NCBI GenBank assembly: GCA_013146195.2
Contig: CM028382.1
Location: forward strand, 6,332,767-6,396,766
Length of the DNA stretch: 64,000 bases
Source of the DNA: Codonopsis lanceolata
Taxonomy: Eukaryota > Streptophyta > Magnoliopsida > Asterales > Campanulaceae
Direction of reading: 5' to 3'
The notes under the pieces are model-generated. The model made no database searches, was not told where the DNA came from, and worked only from the letters and a program-made list of their open reading frames with translations. The position numbers and the translations under genes are program-made. Positions within the stretch are counted from its first letter, which is position 1; every line of letters begins with the position of its first letter. Positions 46,285 to 57,900 of the stretch are shown here, one piece after another.

Positions 46285-47082
46285 GGAGGAGCTACTGGAC
46301 GAGGAGGACGAAAAAAAGGAAAAGGAAATCTACGAGACACACTTCAAAAAGAAAGAAAAAAAAAAGGGTTTTCGAAAACAATACCGTACCAAGAAGCGAA
46401 GCCTGAAGGCACACTGGAAAAACCAACAAATTATGAAGATGCGCCTGAAAAAACCATAAAGTCGACGAAAAATCAAGAACGGGAGAAAACCCCCAAACAA
46501 AACAAGTAGTGTTCCAAAAAAATGGATGACAAACAAAACCAACAGAAAAACATAAGAAGAACAGAGATGAAAGAAAAGGCAAACCTACGGTACAAGCAAG
46601 AAGAGGCACGGGAAGGATTGCCGAAAATCACTTGGGATAGTAAAAGTGAAAAGCTGGAAAAGCAGTAAGAAAGGTGAACGTGAAAAAGGGGAAAGGGGAA
46701 AATTCTTATACCCTACCTAAAACGACGTCGCAAAACAAACGGGTAAACAACTTTCATCGGGTCAACCCGCGTGTTTTCTTTACACCTGACTCTAAACGAC
46801 ATTGTTCTTCCCTTGGATATTTTCGCTCTAGGAAAAAGAACGGCAAAAAGCTTTTCAAAATTTGAAAAGCCGCCCAAAGCATTTAATGATAAACCAAACA
46901 TCGAAAAGACAAAAGCTGTCATAATGGAACGGTCATCTAGAAACGTCCTGCTATCTTCCACCAGGCCCCAGATCAAGACCGAAGAGGCGGAATGCCTAGC
47001 CTCGGCATCATCGACTCGTCATAAGGAGTTCAAGGTAAAAACTTCTAGGCTTTAAATCGACAGATACAACCAAGAAGTTTGG
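46285..47082. other. Upstream of antisense ORF and 3' untranslated part of the gypsy element
   Basis: Includes a purine-rich AAAAAGGGGAAAGGGGAAAA at 46684-46703 that could be a PPT relic or the antisense promoter region. A second PPT-like AAGAAGTTTGGGG is at 47073-47085, where the LTR is taken to start. Confidence 0.4.
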
Positions 47083-48118
47083 GGCCACTAAAAGGGCGAA
47101 GCCTAGGAAATCTCCCTCGGCCCCACTACGTGACCCACTCATGATAAAAACCACCGAGGGGAAGGCGGCCTGATTGCCGGATCAAAGAGATCTCGGCATA
47201 TGCGAGTAAAGGACGTTGAAGCCGAGCAAAGGCACAATCTACAGCCACTGCCTCCTATCTTAACCAAACTCGACCTCGGCAAAACAATCAATGATCACCG
47301 GCCCTGACAAGAAGCTTCCCAAAGTCCGAAGGAGCTGACACACGCAATCACCAACTCCCCGACAGCGCCCACTCCAATCATCCCTGACAAGGCTGCAGAC
47401 CATTTATTATCAACCACAACATGCTCACCTATCAAAGGCCGCCACCTCTTGAGACCATTCAAGTATAAATATGAGGCATTCTCCACTATTGAAAGCTAAG
47501 CCATTTTTCAGATATCCTAACACGCTTATCATATTCACTTATCTGGATCCAAGAGACAAACGGTCATAACTGTTACACATTTATTATATACCACGCCGAA
47601 AATCTTATTCTCACGTCGGATGGTTCTAGTTGGGGCACTCCCAACTCCTTAATGGTGTTTGTTTTATCTTATCCGATTAAACAAACTTTAATAAAAGACT
47701 TAAGTAAAAAGTTAACAATGAGTTATATTTCAACTTTAAATAAATGAGAGCTATATTGAATTGCAGGCAATAGGTGTATACAAAAGAATCATCAAGAACA
47801 AAGTTGTACCTTTTCATTTTTATGCTTGCATTTGCACGCCTTCATCTTTTTTCCATAGGATCAAAAAAAGTATTTATATTTTTCAATCTAGGGTTTTACA
47901 AGGTCAAAAATTATGGACCAAGACCAAACCAAAAATTGGTTCGGTCCAATTTTCATTGGTTTGGTCGTGATCGTTATTAAAAACCTTGCTCACAACTCCC
48001 AACTCCTTAATGGTGTTTGTTTTATCTTATCCAGGTTAACATCCAAACGAATAGGACCAGTCACCTTTGCTTCTTACGTGGACAAAACGACAAGGTCACC
48101 ACAGATTTTGCGTGATCA
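47083..48118 (+). repeat. 3' LTR of the gypsy element with insert
   Basis: The start is approximate. A TATA box TATAAATA lies at 47464-47471. The end GCGTGATCA matches the 5' LTR remnant. A 320-bp insert (47675-47994) interrupts it, leaving an LTR of about 0.7 kb without the insert. Confidence 0.65.
47637..48032. repeat. 320-bp insert between 38-bp direct repeats
   Basis: 47637-47674 and 47995-48032 are identical 38-mers (ACTCCCAACTCCTTAATGGT...TTATCC). Between them is AT-rich sequence with GGTTCGGTCC/GGACCAAGACC inverted words like those in the hAT-like element at 20722-24343. Confidence 0.8.
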
Positions 48119-48408
48119 GTTATAAATACAACTCTTTTTTGGGGTAAGAGAGAAATTTTTTGAAATTAAATTATCCCAAACCTTTGACCATGCAAAGAAT
48201 CATTCTATACATCCAAATCATTCATAAAAAAACTACTTGATCCTTAAATTGTGAAAACTTAAATTTCTTACAAAAGCTGATCAACGAGAATTGATCAAAT
48301 GCAATTCCTATGAATGATTTTATTAATGTAAGCCTATATAAATGCATCCTTAAACATTGTTTTTTTAGGTTTAGTTGATTAATAAAATTGAGTTGATTAT
48401 CTAGATAG
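48119..48408. other. Intergenic, nothing recognised
   Basis: AT-rich, no frame. Confidence 0.3.
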
Positions 48409-48417
48409 AAAATTGTG

Positions 48418-49767
48418 GGCAAAACACACAAACGGGCCACCCAACTTTGGACCTTCTTGCAATTCGGCCACCGAAACTTTGGTTCATCTATTTTGGCCAC
48501 CCTACTTTCGTTCTGTTGCAAACGAGCCCATTTTCTAACGGACGTTAGAAAATGGCGTTAAGTTTAAGTCAAAATTCCTATTTTACCCCTGTTAATATCA
48601 AAAGGGGGATTGTTCATCACGAGAGGAGATCCCGACTGTCACTCAAATTAAGCGGCTGGAGATGGGTTGTTGATGAAGGCGATTGAATACGCAGAGCTAT
48701 TGCGTCGGCGGTGGAACATCAGAGAAGTGATTCGCCGGATTCAGAAGAGGAAGTTGTCGGTTGCTACATCAGGTCAGCAAGAGAAACAGAAGCCGATCGT
48801 CGGCTGTGACAGAGCAAGAGAGAGAAAAGGAAAAATTACTGGAGGCGGAGGAAGCAGACCGACCGATCTAGCCGGCGAATCGGGTGAGAGCGAGAGGAAG
48901 GAAACTCCATCGGCATCGATGCAAACTTCTAAAGCAAAAGTAGGTCTGACAGAAATGACTCGGTCTTGGTGAGTTCAGTTAGATCCCTGTGTGGGGCTTC
49001 CATAGCCCGTGACGAGTCGACTGCTCTATGACGGGCTTTCCCCTTTCTGGGGCTTTGACCTGTTCTCAGGTGGAAGGGAGTCAGAAAGACTTCTCTCATT
49101 CCCGGTCCGGGGCTAGCTTCAATTTTTTCATTATTGAAAGCCAGATAGGAAGTTGGAAGAGCTGCTTTGAGTGGAGAATCAGAGAAGTGGCCGACATGAT
49201 TGTGGTTAAAGATGGAGAGATAGCAGACTGAGGGGAGAGAAGAAAGAGATCGATGTTTTCTGTGTTGGGCTCTTCCCATTTCCTTTTTTTTTTCTTTATT
49301 AAATCTTCCTGTGTTGAATTTCGTCGCCATCTTAATAAAGCTGAGGTCGGTCGATCAAGTACCTGCCTCAAAGATGAAGCGGATGAGCAGATCTCCGCCT
49401 TTGGTCAACAAATCTCCCTCCATTGTTGCATCTCTGTTTCAGATCTGGCGAAGGTTGCAGATTAGATGAAGATTTGGAATTGACTCGGTGAGGTTGAATC
49501 TTCTATGAGATGCACCATTGTTGAATCTTCTATGAGATGCACCATTGTTGAATCTTCGTTGAACTGGGCAACATTGATGAACTGCGTTTTAACATTGTTT
49601 TTTTTCCTATTTTACCCCTAAAGTTAACGTTTTGGTCTAACAGACGTTAAAAAATGGACTCGCTTGCAACAGAATGAAAGTAGGGTGGCCAAAATAGATG
49701 AACCAAAGTTTCGGTGGCCGAATTGCAAGAAGGTCCAAAGTTGGGTGGCCCGTTTGTGTGTTTTGCC
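48418..49767. mobile_element. Mutator-like non-autonomous element, possible Pack-MULE
   Basis: Inverted arms of about 150 bp start GGCAAAACACACAAACGGG on the left and its inverse on the right (GTTTGTGTGTTTTGCC). The 9-bp TSD AAAATTGTG is at 48409-48417 and 49768-49776, exactly the Mutator length. No transposase. The interior 48600-49500 is less AT-rich than its surroundings and has open stretches on both strands (48667-48972 plus), which suggests captured gene sequence I cannot identify. Confidence 0.88.
49488..49562. repeat. 27-bp tandem repeat inside the MULE
   Basis: About 2.7 copies of GTTGAATCTTCTATGAGATG plus CACCATT. Confidence 0.85.
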
Positions 49768-49776
49768 AAAATTGTG

Positions 49777-51360
49777 TTCTTCTTTGAGTGTCCTGAATTG
49801 GAAGCTCAAAATTCAAGTGACGTAGATTCATTATATGCGTCTAAAATTTGACTTATTAGTTCATGGATTTTGTGAGACATGCAAAAGGTAAAATACATAC
49901 ACAAACACTATTCATAGTTGTATTATACAATACATAAGTTATTCATCTGTTTCAAAATAAGTATCTCATATTTCGATTTTGGATGTTCTAACATTAGTAT
50001 CTTTTTCTATTTTTGGAAATCGAAGCTTACGAACACACACACACACACGTCTAGCTTAGCTAGATTTAATTTGTATACGTCCAACGACTTTAACACTAAA
50101 ACTTATAATAATAATAACACAAGTTCTAGATCGTAATATCATTTGCCTACTATTAATTAATTGTATATCATTGTACAGAATCTCAAGAAACAGAGACTTC
50201 ATAATCTCATGTGCATGGGCTCTAAGCACACGGGCTTTGGCATAGCCCAGTATGTGTCCATCTAGACATAGGCTTCAGTTTTCAATGCCCAGTATTTCAT
50301 ATGGGCATAAAATTGATGGGCTTTAACGGTCATTACACGGACATAAAATTGATGGGCTTTCATGAGCTTTAACAGGCATTACACGAGCTTTGATGGGCTT
50401 ATGAATGATATGTTTTGAAAATTTTATACCTATCAAATATTGGGCTTTAAAATAATTTCAGTCCATATAATTTATATCTATCAAAATTTTAGATTAGCAC
50501 GAATAGTTTTTAGAGATTAAATGAAATAAACATTTATTATCTCAACTTTAAACAATCGAGTCTTGTCGTCTTATACTCAATGGACCGATAGAAGAAGAAA
50601 AGAACTAAAGAAATGATGTGATAGGGTACTACTGTACCAAGGTTTTTTTAATGATTATATGTATGTGTGTGTGTGTGTGTGTGTGCGTATACATACATAC
50701 AATTGTCTAGAGCTATTCAAATGTTGAGATTAAATTATCTTTAAAAAATTAACGATTGGGTTTCACCCTCGCATTCACATGCGTGAGTAGTTATCCATTT
50801 TTAACTCCCTATTTTTTCTTTCCCTATTACAAGTCACACCTACAATTAATATTATGAGCAGTCACCCTTTTTTTCTTCTCTTTATGTTTTAACTTCACAT
50901 TACAAAATTACATCATGCGATTAATCTTCTGAACAGTCACCTCTTATACAACATAAATCCCTTAATTATCACTTCAAGCAATATACCCCTCAACTGTAAC
51001 ATTTTTTTAAATCGCACCTTCTATTTATGCACTGTCATTTCAATTAACGAAATCAGATATACTGACACCATGTCATAGGCACGAGCATAAAGATCTAGTA
51101 TACACTATAAAACATTAAAACAATGTAGTATTGTAAATAGATGGGCCTGCCTGGGCACAACATGCTTAAAAAAGAAAGGGCCCAATCTAGTCAGAGCCCA
51201 GAGCATCCCTAACTTTAAAGCCCACAACTGATGAAGACTTTGCGAGCACAGGCATTGCGGGCCTTATGGCTGACGTGCGGGTTTGCTCACCCCTATCTCA
51301 TACTAGTTGCCATGGGAATCATGCATTCATGGCATCTTATAAAAAACTCATTATATTGAT
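49777..51360. other. Intergenic, AT-rich
   Basis: Holds (GT)n at 50661-50685, an (AC)n run at 50034-50048, and a ~43-bp imperfect duplication around 50320-50405 (AAAATTGATGGGCTTT). The end GGGTTTGCTCACCCCTA at 51277-51293 resembles a hAT terminus, without a partner I could confirm. Confidence 0.45.
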
Positions 51361-51727
51361 TTGTTTGGTGAGATCAAACCCAGAAAAGAAGAGTTAAGAA
51401 TAGCAGATATGCAGAGAGCTAGAACTAGCTACTGCCCAAGGAAGAACATCAACTTTGAACTAGGGACAAGCCACTTCACTACTACATATATAGTTGATAT
51501 GTATCGGCATATGTTTCTGCTGTTACATTCGAGGAAGAATTGAAATCCCACTCGAGCCTCTTCAAGATAACTTTGCTCTTGGAGTCAAGTATGTAGCTAT
51601 TCCAGGCACAGAAACGAGACAACATACTAGAGATCTAATGATCGAAGCCCTGGAACTTCATCTCCCACTGAAAAGTTCCTTTCAAGGTTTAGATTTACTT
51701 GTGAGATTATACAAAATAAATTATTGA
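51361..51727 (+). other. Unrecognised exon-like reading frames
   Basis: Two overlapping plus-strand frames (51361-51543, 51494-51727) include RGRIEIPLEPLQDNFALGVK and YVAIPGTETRQHTRDLMIEA, which look more protein-like than the surroundings. I do not recognise a family. It lies just beyond the 3' end of the permease gene on the opposite strand and could be part of its 3' UTR. Confidence 0.2.
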
Positions 51728-51790
51728 AAGCTTTCCATTTTACCACAATGTCACAACTGCAGCCAAATAATTTTGCAGCATTTGTGATGG

Positions 51791-51972
51791 CTATGCATGC
51801 GCAAAATTCTCAAGTACTTCAGAAAGAATAACAAATCCTGCGCCTCCAATCACGAGAGAAAGGGTGAACTTTCCTCCAGGGACCTGCGGTGGTATGTTTG
51901 GAGATACAAAGGAACTTGAGTATCTATCAGACCATGCCATTGCAGCAGGAAGAATTCCAAAGAGCACCAAAA
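51791..51972 (-). CDS. Permease last exon
   Basis: Acceptor CTCTTTCAG, then VLVLFGILPAAMAWSDRY, SSSFVSPNIPPQVPGGKFTL and LVIGGAGFVILSEVLENFAH, then the stop TAG. It has two hydrophobic segments, the last transmembrane helix ending near the C terminus. Confidence 0.85.
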
Positions 51973-54900
51973 CTGAAAGAGCATTGAGAAAATATGGAAT
52001 TGGTGCTGATAAATTCAGTAGAAGAAGAAATCAAGGTTGCAGCTCCATGGAACATTTTACAAGTGGAAAGGTAGTCGTCTTTGTAAAGTACTTAAAATTC
52101 ATACCAATATATTAATTTGAAATGGATAAAGTCTGATCTTAGTGATATTCATTTGACAGACATACCTCCGTAGGTTCCAGCAAAATCCAATGCTTTGAAA
52201 AAGATTTCTGGGTCTAGCAATGATAAAATTAATGGTGGAACCAATGTAAGGAGGTAAGGCAGAGGTCTGTTCTGACCGGATGGTAGTTTCAGCACTGCAA
52301 ATATCAACATTAAATAATATTAGAGCAGGATTTACCTTCAAGTGGACAAGTTAAAAATAAAATAAATAAACAACTTTGCAGACTGTATCAACATTCACTT
52401 CCTGGGAATGAGTAGAATACTTGAATTTTTAAATGAAAAAGTGGGGCAAAGGTTGTTACTACAACACTTCAATCCTATGACTTTCTTTCCCACAGAGACA
52501 TCTTTATAATTCCAGTGAAAGGAAAGGAAAAGGAAAAGTCAATCATCTGAACCCCATGCATCGGTAAGGGGGTGCGGCAGGATCTGATGTCCCTTTATTC
52601 CTGAGTTACAATATATCTCTATTGAATGGTTCCTTTATTTACACATACCCCAGGCAAAAGACGTGTTGGCTTTTCTAAGAATGTTTATCATATTACTGCG
52701 GACACTTCCACCTATAAGCAAATATGGGCAAAGTACAGTTGCTGTTGGTAACATTCAAGGTTCATATTGTTCAGGTCACTGACTTCAATCTGCCATCGCA
52801 TTTAACCTTTTCTTTTTTCCTCTAAAACAACTCTGGTTCCACTCTATTAAATAGATTACAACTTTCATGCTGGTGTACCAGGAATCTACAGGATACATAT
52901 ACTATCACTGCCTTCTACATCGAATCTATATCAATTGATAACATAATTAAATGAATTACTTCATCTTGCGCAAATAGGGGGCCTGAACAAGCATATTCCC
53001 TTTGGCAAAGATAATTCCATTTTATCAAACAAACATATTTCTTTCTCGTCATATATACGGCACATATCATGATGTATATAAATGTGTGTGCATGTGCCCG
53101 AGTGTATGTTTGTGAGACTAGAACTTGCATCCAGTTCGAGCCCGTAGAAACTAGTAAAAATTGATTCCTATTAATTTCTATCTAACATAATTTTCCAAAA
53201 AAGAGCAAGGTGGTTGACAACCTCCCCCTTAACTCATATATGGTACACAACTTTCTTAAAATAAAGATTTATAGACTTAAAGGACTACTGCTCAACAGCC
53301 ACATAAGATAGACAACGGCTAATAGAGATAACACAGGTTTATAAATGTAGATATATCAGCATAATTTTTCTCGTAATCGAAATAATATCTCAACTCGGCC
53401 TTTGTTCCAATTACTTGGGATCCGCTTCATAGGGATCCAACAAAGTTCTATTCTGGCTATGAGACTACCCAACAACAACCTTCTCATTTATCTGGGCTTG
53501 GGATGTGCTATGTAAAGGTATGACTCTAGGCACGACATATTGGAGATCATTTTGATTTTAAAAAAGGACCCTAAGGGGTGGGAGAGATGGCAAGGATACT
53601 AATTGAGGTCCTTGGTTCCAATCCTCATACCTACAAGGATCACACTTAACTATCAAAAAAAAAAAACTTATTTCTTGTTGGTTTGATTACTATAGAAGTT
53701 ATAAGGTGGCAGTTCCTTTTATCGATTTATTAATATTCCAGATGCTTAAATTGGCCATAAAGAGTTAACGGAATGACACCAAGCGGTAAGATTAGAATAC
53801 ATTAAAATACAATTGCTAGAGGAAAGATGAGGCAGAAAGTTACTTACAGTCGGCAAGGAAGTCTGCGAGGCCCAAAACGAATCCAATATAAGAAGTTGCA
53901 ATAGCAAGAAGTGAGAAAACCTCAACTATTGGCTGCATAATATCAAGATTATGAAATGAGAAATAATTTATAATTTACCGCTTCAAAGTACCTTTTCTGA
54001 CAGAGTAATGATATCATGAGCATATGCAGATACCATTGATCCAGAGGCTCATCATAGCATTTGCATAAACATATGCTCTCAAAATTTGACCAGCAAATAC
54101 AGGTAATTAGTCATGAAAAATTACCCCAACAACTCCATTGGTAGATCGCAATAGTTGTAATGGATCAGCAATCTTATCCGAGCCTGTTTCAAGACCCGTG
54201 ATTGTTCCAAGAATAACAGCATTCCAGACAAGAAATAGAGCAAGGGGAATAGCAGTGCCTAGGACAATTGAAGTCCTGCAGATGGAAAAGGTTCATTATA
54301 TCAAGGTGAACCAAATACTGAACAAGCAATTAACAGTAGCTATGCTGTAACATATAATTCCATTCCCACCCCTCTTTTGGTCTAATTCTAACAAGCAACC
54401 TTTTCTTTTTTCTTCATTTTCTTTTGATAGGTCTGGGAAAATTCCATTCCCATTTCCCACCCCTCTCTTGATCTAATTCTAACAAGTTACCTTTCCTTTT
54501 TTTCTTTATGTTCTTTTGTTAGGTTGATAAGGTCATTTATTCAAATCAGCTTCCATACACCTCAACCAAACTTCATTAGAAACTTTTTCTGTTATTGAAC
54601 ACGAAATTAATTGTTGAAACAAGAGTAAGTTGGAAAACTCACCAATCATTTTGACATGGGAAATAAGAAAACATTTAAATAAAAATTCAATCGTTCTATA
54701 TATATATATATAGACATACATATATAACTATGTATTAATGTATGGTGCCTCACCTCCATCTTCTTTGGGGTTTTAGATAGACGTCTTTTCAATTTGTGAA
54801 ATTAAAAAAACAAAATGATAGTTTAAAGGGCAAATCTCAGCATTGGTCCCTCGACTATAGATCGGTCACAGTAATAGTCCCTTAACAATTTTTTGTCAAA

Positions 54901-57900
54901 TTTGGGTCCTACGAGTATTAAATTTTTACAGCGGCAGTCCTTTTAATGGATGTCGTTAGCAAAATACCGTTAAGTTGCCCATCTGCATTTTGTAAGGATT
55001 AAAATGATTTTTTTTCAAACCTAACTTATATCAAAATTTACAATTGAATACCTAGAGTTTAAAAAATGACCCTAAGGCCCTCTTCCCCAATTTTTTGATA
55101 AACCCACCAGCTTTTTAAAAATCTGGCCCAAGCTTACAAATAGACAGCTAATTACCTCCATATTTATCTTTTCCCTTCTTGAAGGCTGATTTAAGAACAA
55201 GCAAGCAGGCCACTCCAAGTCCCACACCCACCACCACTCCCACCACACTTGCAACCATCTTCTGTGTATTGTGCCCTGCCCCCGTTCCCCTTCCCGTCTC
55301 TGCCCAGTGTTATCCCTACAAACAAACACATTCAACCAAATTTTATCTCAAACCCATCCCACCCCTCCCCTGTCGGTACATTGTAAACAAGAAGAATACT
55401 GTATTTATTACCTGAGGGTGAATTTCCCCCAACTCAATTTGGGTAAAATGTGTAGCTAATATAGCAAGTCTGAAGGTAAATATGACCCGAAATTGAACTC
55501 CCACACTCACTTTTCTCCTACCCGTAGCACTTTTCACACATTTCACACAGACTCCATGTAACACCACCCCAGTTGCGCCCTCGCAGCTACGGTGCTGCCG
55601 CCGCACACGTGAGTTTTTTGACGCATTTGTTGCAGTCGGAGTTTGAGAGCTCGCCGCGGCATTGGTATAGGCCGGTGATGGAGGAGCTGTATTGGCCTTG
55701 GCCGCCAGCGGTGGTCTTGGAGAACTTTGTGGTGGATGATTGGGAAATTAGAGTGGAATATAGGGTTTTGAGGGTTTGCGAGGAGAGTGGGTCTTGGAAA
55801 TTTTGGTCTGCACATCCTTTATAGACCAAGTTTGTGAGATCCGAGGAGAAACCCAAGTTGGATAAACAAAGAAAACTGATAGATAAGATGTTGAGAAACA
55901 AAAATGAACCCATTCAAGATTTTGATAAAATTTGATCAAATCATCACCGTAAAGATCACCAAAATTTGACTATACCTAGGGGATGATTTAATTTTGTAAG
56001 CTTGGGCTAGACTTTTCAAAAATCTGGTGGGTTTACCAAAAAATGGGGAAGAAGGCCTTAGGGTCATTTTTTAAACTCTAGGTATTTAATTATAAATTTT
56101 GATATAAGTTAGGTTTGAAAAAAAAATCATTTTAGTCCTTACAAAATGCAGATGGGCAACTTAACTGTATTTCGCTAACGGCATCCATCAAAAGGACTAC
56201 CGCTGTAAAAATTTAATACTCGTAGGACCAAAATTTGACAAAAAATTGTTAAGGGACTATTACTGTGACCAACCTATAGTCGAGGGACCAATGCTGAGAT
56301 TTGCCATAGTTTAAATTTTAGGGACTTTTGTTTTTGGTTATTAATTTTTAATTAGTAGTACTTGAAGTTGATTTGTCTTTTGAATTTAATCACTTAAGTT
56401 TAAGTGATGTTGTTGACTCGTTGTATGACTTTATTTCATTTGGATTGTATTTTTGATCGTTGTCACTTTTTTAGACGTGACCCGTTTAAAACGAGGTGGG
56501 TAGGGCTATGGTTGTCAGTGGCCTGTTTAACCCGTGGGCCTATAAGGTCACAATCATAGGGCTATGGCTGACCCGATTAACATCTCTACTCAACACTAAC
56601 CATCCATACCTGGAACTTCCTCGCATTCTCCATTCAACTAGCCATTTCTACTGCATCTCGGTAAGAGATGCGATATTCGTCGCACCCCAAGATCTTCCTT
56701 GCAAGATTTGATGTTGAATGACACTGCGACCCAACGCCTTGAGATGACGCGAACCGTAATATTGTGAATGACGCCACAATTGGGATGACTTTCCATTTGA
56801 TGAGTCAAGTTTGGGTGCAACACCGAATCCACAAATGTATGCACCACAAGTTTACACTCAGAGAAACACATAATTTCTATGAAGAAATCTCCAATTCAAA
56901 TAATCAACTAAGCTCCATAAAACAATGTTTTGAAAGGCCTTTAATTATGCTTACAAAAACTAAAGAATACCGAAAAGTAAACCCCAAAAACGTCCTTAAA
57001 AGATAGGTAATAGAATAAGAAAGTAAAACCCTAAATTAACAAAAAACAAAAAACAGACAAAGCTGCTGCCTGCTGCGACGCGGGGGCGCAACGAGGGCAC
57101 TGCCATGAATGAAGTCCAAATCTGTCTTTTACAATTGTTACACTTTACACCCTCCAGCTTCGAGAATTTCTTCCTAAACCTCCAAACTTTCCCCTGAGCT
57201 TCCTTTTATGTCCTTTAACCCCTCCGTAGGCAAAATTGTCTCTAACCTCCTCTCAAGATTATATTATACCCCTTCTCTTGAAAAGGATTTGTCCTCAAAT
57301 CCGCACTTGGAACACGATGATTAGTCCGTGAAGCAAGATCCATCCAATCCGCCCATTTGAGTCGAAAAAAGTGCTCATCGATCAATTGTTTGATGAACCC
57401 ATAAAAGGACCTATTTGGAATTTCAACGTCGAGAGGATCCTCGTAGTCGTAGTCGTTGATGAGAACTTCCTTGGGAAGACCAATCTCAATTTTTCCTTCA
57501 ATCTCACCCTCTACATCAATTTCCCCCTTCGAATCTCTTCTTTTTCTTCGCTCTCTTCTTCTCTCTCAATCTTTTCTTCTTCACACTCACTCTCTTCTTC
57601 TTCATGCTTACTCTCTTCTTGTAACCCACCACACATGATTCTCACAAACCTGTTTTTATGTTGAGGGCACAAGAGTAATGTTGTTGTTCAGCTTCCATGC
57701 TGAAGACTTCGCAGATGCGCTTTCACCATCCCGCCTGCGATCTATTTCCAATTGATTCTACCATAAACCCGCATAATCAGTAACCAAAGTAACCTTCCTC
57801 AAGTCGGTGTAATTATAACAATCATACACGTCATCGATATTCGATCTTTCTCTTCAAATCAAAGTAAGCATCGGGATCACTCTTTCTTTGGAAGACGGGG

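Larger units (their letters stand above)
37882..48118 (+). mobile_element. Tat-lineage-like Ty3/gypsy element lacking RT to integrase
   Basis: The 5' LTR is reduced to its last 114 bp (37882-37995) and matches the end of the 3' LTR (48003-48118). PBS, gag, zinc knuckle and protease follow on the plus strand, then the pre-RT linker, where pol stops. A long antisense reading frame of the PF04195 type occupies 43196-46284. RT, RNase H and integrase motifs are absent. Lineage rests on the CTFHNEIGHLTEECIHLK knuckle, the PBS and the antisense frame, which are known in some Tat elements. A solo LTR lies in gag and a 320-bp insert in the 3' LTR. Stops throughout show decay. Confidence 0.75.

Noticed and set aside
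49253..49465. Plus-strand frame in the MULE as a gene
   Set aside because: Open on both strands with no recognised domain; kept only as possible captured sequence.
50197..51293. Possible hAT element ending at GCTCACCCCTA
   Set aside because: Right end looks hAT-like and TCTCAT occurs near 50197, but the left inverted repeat and the full 8-bp TSD do not match.
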